A stretch of 12,478 nucleotides of DNA from JBCDJG01 sp038748065 (GTDB lineage: Bacteria; Pseudomonadota; Gammaproteobacteria; Pseudomonadales; Halieaceae). The first letter of the stretch is position 1. Each line of letters starts with the position of its first letter. The translations under genes and the position numbers were made by a program. Below the pieces are notes generated by a model, which saw only the letters and a program-made list of their open reading frames with translations, was not told the origin of the DNA and did no database searches. The stretch lies in NCBI GenBank assembly GCA_038748065.1, contig JBCDJG010000094.1, forward strand, positions 1 through 12,478. The letters are read 5' to 3'. Below, one piece after another: positions 7,154 to 12,478 of this stretch.

Positions 7154-7182
7154 ATCATATCGCCCGGCCCGGCAATAGTAAA
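7154..7182 (-). promoter_or_regulatory. Predicted sigma-70 promoter for the SDR-yciI-ABC1 unit
   Basis: On the minus strand, TTTACT (7177-7182) and TATGAT (7154-7159) are separated by exactly 17 bases, giving four and five of six matches to the -35 and -10 consensus. Transcription would start near 7147 and leave a leader of about 30 bases before the SDR start at 7115. It sits in the 87-base gap after the crotonase gene, the longest gap in this run until the end of the ABC1-like gene. Confidence 0.45.
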
Positions 7183-7202
7183 AGCGGTAACGGTAATCGC
7201 GC

Positions 7203-7958
7203 TCATCGCGAGCTGATCAACTGCCGTATCTCGGCCAGGCGGCGCTTCGCATGGGGGTGTCTCAGGGACGCTGTCTGCCGCTCGAACTCTCTCGACAGCA
7301 TTGCCTCATGGCTTGCGCCGTCCGCCGCTTCCAGCAGGCTGGCCTTGCTCGCCTCCAGCAGCTCACGCGGCACAGTCGCCAGGTCTTCTGTCAATGCCCT
7401 CGCACGGGCCTGCAGCTGCTCCGTCGCTACACATTCCAGTGCCAGTCCACGGATCACCGCCTCCTCACCGTCAAATGTCTGGCCCAGCAGCAGTGCTGCA
7501 CTCGCAGCCTCGTAGCCCAGCGCACGCTGCAGCAGCCAGCTGTGGCCACCGCCGCAGTGAATCCCCAACTGCATGAAGCGCGTATCGAAGCGCGCCTGCG
7601 GCGCGACCACTCGCATATCGCAGGCCAGTGCAAGGTTCAAACCCGCACCAAGCGCTAGCCCCTGAACCAGCGCCAGCGTCGGCAGTGGACAGCGCAGGAC
7701 GGCCAGAAAGCCCGCGTAAATCTGCTGCAGGAGTTCGGGTTCCTCCCGGGCCTTGAGCAATTCATCCAAGGAGCCCCCTGCACAGAAGGCTTTGCCTCGG
7801 GAGTCCACGATGACCGCCCGAACCGCTGCCGCTCCAAGCGCTGCGTCGACGGCATCAGCGAGGGCACGACTGGCCTGGAGGTCAAGCACGTTGCGCTTGT
7901 CCGGACGGTTCAGGGTTATCAGGGCTGCATGGCCCTGGATATCCAGTTCAATCGGCAT
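7203..7958 (-). CDS. Crotonase-fold (enoyl-CoA hydratase/isomerase family) protein lacking both hydratase glutamates
   Basis: A 251-residue crotonase-superfamily protein of normal length. Seen: LITLNRPDKRNVLD at 13-26, first oxyanion-hole segment AFCAGGSLDEL at 57-67 and second segment GLALGAGLNLALACD at 100-114, so the CoA-thioester binding frame is kept. The two glutamates that add water in enoyl-CoA hydratase are absent: the position in GGGxE is Asn108 and the position in FGxPE is Phe128, and HCGGGHS replaces the usual PGxGGT. It may therefore be an isomerase, hydrolase, decarboxylase or other crotonase variant. It begins 11 nt after the stop of the preceding crotonase gene, so the two are probably co-transcribed and may form a pair. 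Family certain, reaction unknown. Confidence 0.9.
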   Translation of the reverse strand: MPIELDIQGHAALITLNRPDKRNVLDLQASRALADAVDAALGAAAVRAVIVDSRGKAFCAGGSLDELLKAREEPELLQQIYAGFLAVLRCPLPTLALVQGLALGAGLNLALACDMRVVAPQARFDTRFMQLGIHCGGGHSWLLQRALGYEAASAALLLGQTFDGEEAVIRGLALECVATEQLQARARALTEDLATVPRELLEASKASLLEAADGASHEAMLSREFERQTASLRHPHAKRRLAEIRQLISSR

Positions 7959-7969
7959 CGCGATACGAA

Positions 7970-8752
7970 TCAGGCGCGTTTGCTGCGCGCCCGCAACTCC
8001 TGTAGGCGCTGCTCCATGTGCGCCACGCTCTTCCGGCTGTTGTAGGCCCCGGAGCGCTCACCCTCCATCGACAGTCCATCGCCGAGGCTCATCTCCCAAC
8101 CCTCATTCATCATTTGCTTGATCCGCGGCAGCGCATCCGGCTCACTCTCGGCGATCTGGCGAGCCGTGGCGAGAGTCTCAGGCAGCAATTGCTCCTGCGG
8201 CAGCACACGGTTCACCAGCCCCCAGGCATAGGCTTCATCGGCGCTGAAGTAATTGCCAGTGAAACTGATCTCCCTGGCCCGGTTGATCCCAACCAGGCGC
8301 GGCAGCTTCTGCGATAAACCCCAGCCAGGCAACAGCCCAACGCGGGCGTGGGTATCGGCAAATCGCGCCGTATCGGCTGCGTAAAGAAAATCACAGGCCA
8401 GGGCCACTTCAAAACCACCCGTGACGGCAAAGCCATTGATGGCGCCAATCAGCGGCTTGGGGCAATCACGCATGGCCCTCATAATTTGGGACTCGGGCCC
8501 CAGATTATCGGCGCCCATCATGCCATTACCCCCCGCCAACTCCTTCAAATCAACGCCCGCACAAAAAGCCTTGCCGCGGCCTGTGAGTACTACGGCAAGC
8601 ACGCTTTCGTCCGACGTCGCTTGCTCGATGGCCTCAAGCAATGCGCGCGTCATTGCCTGGGACAGCGCATTCAAGGCATCAGGCCGATTCAGTGTCAGCA
8701 GCGCGACCCCATCTGCAATGTCGATGTTAACCAGCTCTCCCGCGTCACTCAT
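7970..8752 (-). CDS. Enoyl-CoA hydratase/isomerase family protein
   Basis: A 260-residue crotonase-superfamily protein. Seen: LLTLNRPDALNALSQAM at 18-34, oxyanion-hole segments GKAFCAGVDLKEL at 60-72 and GAINGFAVTGGFEVALACD at 103-121. Glu115 matches the first catalytic glutamate of enoyl-CoA hydratase; the second position is His135 in ADTHARVGLLPGWG, a variant common in a large group of bacterial and mycobacterial proteins annotated as enoyl-CoA hydratases. It likely acts on an acyl-CoA thioester, but the exact reaction is not settled by the sequence. Its ATG overlaps the TGA of the upstream SnoaL-like gene (ATGA at 8749-8752), and AGGAGAG lies about 7 nt before it, so translation is probably coupled. 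A second crotonase follows after 11 nt. Confidence 0.92.
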   Translation of the reverse strand: MSDAGELVNIDIADGVALLTLNRPDALNALSQAMTRALLEAIEQATSDESVLAVVLTGRGKAFCAGVDLKELAGGNGMMGADNLGPESQIMRAMRDCPKPLIGAINGFAVTGGFEVALACDFLYAADTARFADTHARVGLLPGWGLSQKLPRLVGINRAREISFTGNYFSADEAYAWGLVNRVLPQEQLLPETLATARQIAESEPDALPRIKQMMNEGWEMSLGDGLSMEGERSGAYNSRKSVAHMEQRLQELRARSKRA

Positions 8753-9180
8753 AACGCTCTCTCCTTGGCAGACTGTTCTTGTTCAGTCTGTTCTCGTCCA
8801 GACATCGCATCGAGCATAGCCATCATTTTTGTCTGCATCATTTGCATGCCCTTGAGCGGTCGCAGCATGACCTTGAACTCACAAATCTTACCCTCCTCAT
8901 CAAAGGTCATGATATCCACCCCGTTAATCACCACGTCATCGACCGTACAGTTGAACTCAAGTACCGCGTGGTTGTCGGCAATCACTTCCTTCACATAGTG
9001 AAAGCTGTCGTTAAAGACGTGCATCGCACCAGTGAGGTAGAAGCGGGCCAGGTCCTTACCCTGCTGTGGCGTGTGCAGAATCGGCGAGATGAAAACGCAG
9101 TCGTCTGCGAGCACCTCATCCAGTCCGGCAGGGTCCCCGGATGCAACAAGGGCATGCCATAGCGTGAGTGTTTGCTCCAT
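8749..9180 (-). CDS. SnoaL/NTF2-like domain protein
   Basis: A 143-residue protein of the NTF2-like alpha+beta barrel type: helical start (LTLWHALVASGDPAGLDEVLADDCVFISPI), then G-K-D-L-A-R-F-Y helix, then strands VLEFNCTVDDVVINGVDIMTFDEEGKICEFKVMLRP ordered as in SnoaL-like and steroid-isomerase-like proteins. After residue 110 it ends in a Met/Gln/Glu-rich tail unlikely to be part of the fold. The frame stays open upstream to 9837, but that part is antisense to mutS; the ATG at 9178-9180 with AAGAGA at 7-8 nt is the likely start. It is the first gene of the minus-strand run and overlaps the enoyl-CoA hydratase-like gene by four bases. Family members bind or isomerise small hydrophobic ligands; the ligand here is unknown. 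Confidence 0.85.
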   Translation of the reverse strand: MEQTLTLWHALVASGDPAGLDEVLADDCVFISPILHTPQQGKDLARFYLTGAMHVFNDSFHYVKEVIADNHAVLEFNCTVDDVVINGVDIMTFDEEGKICEFKVMLRPLKGMQMMQTKMMAMLDAMSGREQTEQEQSAKERAL

Positions 9181-9282
9181 GATGTATCTCTTTTGGTGAG
9201 GCGAGGGACGAGGATAGTAGCACCTTGCACCGACGGGATGTAATATTTGCCGGGCAGCTCTCGGCACTAAAGAACAAGACCA
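9181..9282. promoter_or_regulatory. Divergent promoter region between the SnoaL-like gene and mutS
   Basis: These 102 bases separate divergent genes and must hold starts for both unless mutS is read from elsewhere. TAATAT at 9241-9246 is a possible -10 for mutS, and TACTAT on the minus strand near 9212-9217 is a possible -10 for the SnoaL-like gene, but neither has a good -35. No LexA-type or other known operator is seen. Confidence 0.3.
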
Positions 9283-11862
9283 TTGACCCAGGACGTGAAC
9301 GCCAAACATACCCCCATGATGGTCCAGTATCTGGCCATCAAGGCGGAACACCCTCAGGACCTGGTTTTCTACCGTATGGGCGATTTTTACGAGCTCTTCT
9401 TTGAGGATGCCGAGCGCGCCGCAGAATTGCTGGATATTACCCTGACCAGCCGCGGCAAGTCCGCTGGCGAACCTATACCCATGGCCGGGGTTCCCTATCA
9501 CGCAGCAGAGGCTTACCTGGCACGCCTCGTCAAAGCCGGCGTTTCTGTGGCAATCGCCGAACAAATTGGCGACCCCGCGACTAGCAAGGGCCCGGTAGAA
9601 CGAAAGATCGTCCGCGTGGTGACGCCCGGAACCCTGACCGACGAAGCGCTCCTGGATGAACGCGCCGAAACGCTGCTGCTGGCGCTCGTTCAGCATGAAG
9701 AACGCTACGGCCTCGCTTATCTGGATCTGGCGAGCGGGCGCTTCCGGGTGCTGGAGATCAGCGGCGAGGAGGCCCTGACGAGCGAGTTGGAACGTCTCGA
9801 CCCCGCGGAGACACTGTACGCTGAGACCATTGGCCATACCGCCATCACGTCTCGCCCGGGCGGCCGATCACTGCCAGCGTGGGAGTTCGACCTCGAAAGT
9901 GCCCGCCGGTCATTGAACCAGCAATTCCAAAGCCATGATCTCCAGGGCTTCGGTTGCGATCACCTGGAGCTGGCGCTGGGCGCCGCGGGCTGCCTGCTAC
10001 AGTACGTGAAGGATACGCAGCGCTCACGCGTACCCCACATCCGCGCAATCGGCGAGGAGAGGCGCGCGGATAGCGTGATCCTCGATGCGGCGACGCGACG
10101 CAATCTCGAAATTGATACGAACCTGAACGGGGGCGACAGTCACACGCTGTACGCAGTGCTGGATACCGGAATCACCGCGATGGGCAGCCGCCTGTTGAAA
10201 CGCTGGCTGCACCGTCCACTGACCGATATCAGCGAGCTCGAGGCGCGGCAGGCCGCCCTCAACGCCTTGAAATACAACTACGGCTTCGAACCCGTGCGCG
10301 ACGCACTGAAGCCAATTGGCGATATGGAGCGCATTCTGAGCCGCGTTGCCCTGCGCTCAGCAAGGCCGCGGGACCTCACCCGGCTTCGGTCCTCGCTATT
10401 GGCACTGCCCCGACTGCGGGCGGAGGTCGGCAACTGCCCATCGCCACTGCTCAACGCGCTAACAGAGCAGAGTGGGCACTATCCGGCTCTTTGCGAACTT
10501 CTCGAGCGCGCGATTATCGAGAACCCTCCCGTGGTAATCCGTGACGGCGGTGTTATCGCCGACGGTTTCGATGCAGAACTCGACGAGTTGCGCGAAATCA
10601 GCAGTAACGCCGGCGACTTCCTGCTCCAGATTGAACAGCGTGAGCGCGAGGCCACGGGCATTTCCACCCTGAAAGTTGGCTACAACCGCGTCCATGGCTA
10701 TTACATCGAAATCAGCCGCTCTCAGGCCGATCAGGCGCCTGCCGCCTACGTGCGGCGCCAGACACTGAAGAATGCCGAGCGCTTCATCACTCCGGAGCTG
10801 AAGACCTTCGAGGACAAGGCGCTTTCGAGCAAAAGCCGCGCGCTGGCGCGGGAGAAAGCGCTCTACGAGGAGCTTCTGGAGGGTCTCAATGAAGATCTCG
10901 CTGCGCTGCAGGACACCGCGGCCGCCGTATCAGAGTTGGACGTCCTGGCAAGCCTTGCTGAGCGCGCGGATAGCCTCAACCTGTGTCAGCCTAGCTTCGT
11001 AGACGAGGAGGTCTTCGAGGTCAGCCAGGGTCGCCACCTGGTCGTGGAACAGGTCCTTGACGAGCCCTTTATTGCGAATGATACGCTGTTGAACGAACAA
11101 CGGCGCATGCTACTGATTACTGGACCCAACATGGGCGGCAAGTCGACTTATATGCGTCAGAATGCGGTGATAGCTTTGCTCGCCCATATCGGCAGCTTCG
11201 TCCCGGCCGCGGCGGTTACCTTGGCACCCATCGACCGCATCTTCACCCGCATTGGCTCCTCCGACGATCTCGCCTCCGGACGGTCGACCTTCATGGTTGA
11301 AATGACAGAAACCGCCAACATCCTCCACAACGCGACGCCCCGATCCCTGGTGCTGATGGACGAGGTTGGGCGTGGCACGAGTACCTTCGATGGGCTGAGC
11401 CTTGCCTGGGCGGCAGCCGTGGAACTCGCCCGCTCCGTTCGCGCCTTCACCCTGTTCGCTACCCACTACTTTGAATTGACCAGCCTGCCGGAGGAATGCG
11501 TGACCATGGCCAATGTGCACCTGGACGCCACCGAACACGAGGATCACGTGGTGTTCCTGCATCATATTCAGGAGGGGCCGGCCAATCGCAGCTACGGACT
11601 ACAGGTCGCAAAGTTGGCAGGCATTCCCGCCGGTGTACTGCGCGCGGCGCGGGACAAACTGACGGAGTTAGAGAGCGGCGAGGGGACGCATGCCGCGCAT
11701 GACCTGTCAGCGCCACCTGCCCAGGTCGATCTGTTTGCCGTGGCACAACCACACCCTGTCGTCGAAGAATTGACCACCCTTGACGTTGATGATCTGAGCC
11801 CCCGGCAGGCCCTCGAGGCACTCTACCGGCTGCGCGCTGAAGCAACAAAAAAGGCCTTCTAA
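9283..11862 (+). CDS. mutS: DNA mismatch repair ATPase MutS
   Basis: An 859-residue MutS (E. coli: 853). It recognises mispaired or looped bases and recruits MutL to start strand excision. Seen: mismatch-reading Phe35-x-Glu37 in RMGDFYELF, the connector and lever domains, Walker A GPNMGGKST at 614-622, Walker B LMDE with Asp693-Glu694, ATHYFEL in the ATPase core, a clamp-binding motif QVDLF at 814-818, and the C-terminal tetramer-forming segment (LSPRQALEALYRLRAE). All parts needed for function are present. The start is a TTG; an in-frame stop at 9268 excludes anything further upstream, and a GTG at 9295 is the only near alternative. fdxA follows 66 nt downstream, the order also found in Pseudomonas. 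Confidence 0.98.
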   Translation: MTQDVNAKHTPMMVQYLAIKAEHPQDLVFYRMGDFYELFFEDAERAAELLDITLTSRGKSAGEPIPMAGVPYHAAEAYLARLVKAGVSVAIAEQIGDPATSKGPVERKIVRVVTPGTLTDEALLDERAETLLLALVQHEERYGLAYLDLASGRFRVLEISGEEALTSELERLDPAETLYAETIGHTAITSRPGGRSLPAWEFDLESARRSLNQQFQSHDLQGFGCDHLELALGAAGCLLQYVKDTQRSRVPHIRAIGEERRADSVILDAATRRNLEIDTNLNGGDSHTLYAVLDTGITAMGSRLLKRWLHRPLTDISELEARQAALNALKYNYGFEPVRDALKPIGDMERILSRVALRSARPRDLTRLRSSLLALPRLRAEVGNCPSPLLNALTEQSGHYPALCELLERAIIENPPVVIRDGGVIADGFDAELDELREISSNAGDFLLQIEQREREATGISTLKVGYNRVHGYYIEISRSQADQAPAAYVRRQTLKNAERFITPELKTFEDKALSSKSRALAREKALYEELLEGLNEDLAALQDTAAAVSELDVLASLAERADSLNLCQPSFVDEEVFEVSQGRHLVVEQVLDEPFIANDTLLNEQRRMLLITGPNMGGKSTYMRQNAVIALLAHIGSFVPAAAVTLAPIDRIFTRIGSSDDLASGRSTFMVEMTETANILHNATPRSLVLMDEVGRGTSTFDGLSLAWAAAVELARSVRAFTLFATHYFELTSLPEECVTMANVHLDATEHEDHVVFLHHIQEGPANRSYGLQVAKLAGIPAGVLRAARDKLTELESGEGTHAAHDLSAPPAQVDLFAVAQPHPVVEELTTLDVDDLSPRQALEALYRLRAEATKKAF

Positions 11863-11928
11863 TTCAAAAACTCAGCGGGTAAACTACCGCCCCTTAGTTT
11901 GGCACCACCCCCACGAGGCAGTATTGGC

Positions 11929-12252
11929 ATGACATTTGTTGTTGGCGAACAGTGCATAAAGTGCAAACACACTGACTGTGTGGAAGTATGCCCTGTGGAC
12001 TGTTTTTACGAAGGCCCCAACTTTCTGGTTATCCACCCGGACGAGTGCATTGACTGCGCCCTGTGCGAACCGGAGTGTCCTGTCGACGCCATTTATTCTG
12101 AGGACGAGCTGCCCGAAGACCAGCAGGTCTTTCTCGAGCTGAATGCCGAGCTGGCCGAGGTGTGGCCTAACATCACCGAGATGAAAGACGCCCCAGCCGA
12201 CGCCGAGGAGTGGGCTAACAAGCCCAACAAACTGTCGCTGCTCGAACGCTAG
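11929..12252 (+). CDS. fdxA: 7Fe ferredoxin (3Fe-4S / 4Fe-4S) FdxA
   Basis: A 107-residue acidic ferredoxin, cytosolic electron carrier, close in sequence and length to Azotobacter vinelandii ferredoxin I. By that comparison Cys9, Cys17 and Cys50 hold the 3Fe-4S cluster and Cys21, Cys40, Cys43 and Cys46 the 4Fe-4S cluster; Cys12 and Cys25 are the two extra cysteines conserved in this family. The C-terminal half (AELAEVWPNITEMKDAP) is the typical family extension. GAGG lies about 11 nt before the ATG. A weak -10-like TAAACT is at 11880-11885. The position directly after mutS matches pseudomonads, where rpoS comes next; here the next gene is a different one. The last codon and stop lie inside the first unit of a 13-bp tandem repeat. 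Confidence 0.97.
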   Translation: MTFVVGEQCIKCKHTDCVEVCPVDCFYEGPNFLVIHPDECIDCALCEPECPVDAIYSEDELPEDQQVFLELNAELAEVWPNITEMKDAPADAEEWANKPNKLSLLER

Positions 12253-12293
12253 CCTCTAACGCTAGCCTCTAACGCTAGCCTCTAACGCTAGCC
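12245..12293. repeat. 13-bp tandem repeat, 3.8 copies, overlapping the fdxA stop codon
   Basis: The unit AACGCTAGCCTCT is repeated perfectly at 12245-12257, 12258-12270 and 12271-12283, followed by a partial AACGCTAGCC at 12284-12293. Each copy contains the palindrome GCTAGC. The first unit includes the final Arg codon and the TAG of fdxA, so the extra copies look like duplications of the gene end. Each copy also repeats the CGCTAG context. Confidence 0.95.
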
Positions 12294-12363
12294 ATTAAGG
12301 CCACCCTGCCACCTGCCCGGCAGTCGCAAACGCTGTCAGCGGCGGCTGCCGCCAAACACCATC

Positions 12364-12372
12364 TGTTACACT
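12364..12372 (+). promoter_or_regulatory. Extended -10 promoter element just before the last gene
   Basis: TGTTACACT fits TG-n-TAnnnT (extended -10), with hexamer TACACT at 12367-12372. It ends only 6 bases before the ATG at 12379, so transcription from it would begin at or near the start codon. No good -35 is visible. Confidence 0.3.
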
Positions 12373-12378
12373 AGCCCG

Positions 12379-12478
12379 ATGGGCAACAGCAAAATATTCT
12401 ACATTGACTGGCGCGTGGTGCTGGGCCTGACGCTCACCACGGCGTGGATGACTGCGGGCCTGATCTACCTGATTTCCC
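12379..12478 (+). CDS. N-terminus of an unidentified membrane protein (3' end outside window)
   Basis: The first 33 codons are visible. After a short polar start (MGNSKIFYIDWR) comes a hydrophobic stretch at residues 13-33 (VVLGLTLTTAWMTAGLIYLIS), probably a signal anchor or first membrane segment. No family is recognised from so little. There is no ribosome binding site before the ATG. It follows fdxA by about 126 bases that contain the tandem repeat. Confidence 0.6.
   Translation, partial: MGNSKIFYIDWRVVLGLTLTTAWMTAGLIYLIS

Noticed and set aside
9181..9837. The long upstream part of the minus-strand frame that contains the SnoaL-like gene
   Set aside because: It is antisense to the start of mutS; the SnoaL fold begins at the ATG at 9180, which has a ribosome site.
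12341..12360. GGCGGCTGCCGCC inverted repeat after fdxA as a terminator
   Set aside because: The arms leave almost no loop and no T-run follows, so it is not a credible intrinsic terminator.

Overview
The window looks like chromosomal DNA of a GC-rich gammaproteobacterium. The basis is the mutS-fdxA pair (adjacent in Pseudomonas and relatives), an fdxA product nearly identical in layout to Azotobacter ferredoxin I, an E. coli-like yciI, and a glutathione-dependent formaldehyde dehydrogenase divergent from a LysR regulator, as in Pseudomonas. A marine lineage such as Halieaceae is a guess from overall flavour only. There is no prophage, insertion sequence, CRISPR array, tRNA or rRNA.

Left part (1-2429): the 5' part of a class III alcohol dehydrogenase / S-(hydroxymethyl)glutathione dehydrogenase gene runs leftward off the edge. 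It is divergent from a LysR-type regulator, which is followed by a small MAPEG-family membrane protein. This is a formaldehyde/glutathione detoxification neighbourhood.

Middle part (2463-9180, all minus strand): in transcription order, a SnoaL/NTF2-like protein, two crotonase-fold proteins, a dihydropteridine-reductase-like SDR, YciI, a large divergent ABC1/UbiB-type kinase-like protein and an unusual class I glutamine-amidotransferase-like protein. The first three are tightly packed (ATGA overlap, then an 11-nt gap). A promoter-like sequence in the 87-nt gap before the SDR may start a second unit of SDR-yciI-ABC1. Several of these proteins have changed signature or catalytic residues: the ABC1 protein has KMAQ instead of KxGQ and KSGS instead of AAAS, the SDR lacks the catalytic Ser, and one crotonase lacks both catalytic Glu. 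This is the most interesting part of the window, and no known pathway accounts for the set.

Right part (9283-12478): mutS (mismatch repair), fdxA (7Fe ferredoxin) with a 13-bp tandem repeat that starts inside its last codons, and the first 33 codons of an unidentified membrane protein. Intergenic spaces are short (all under about 170 bases).
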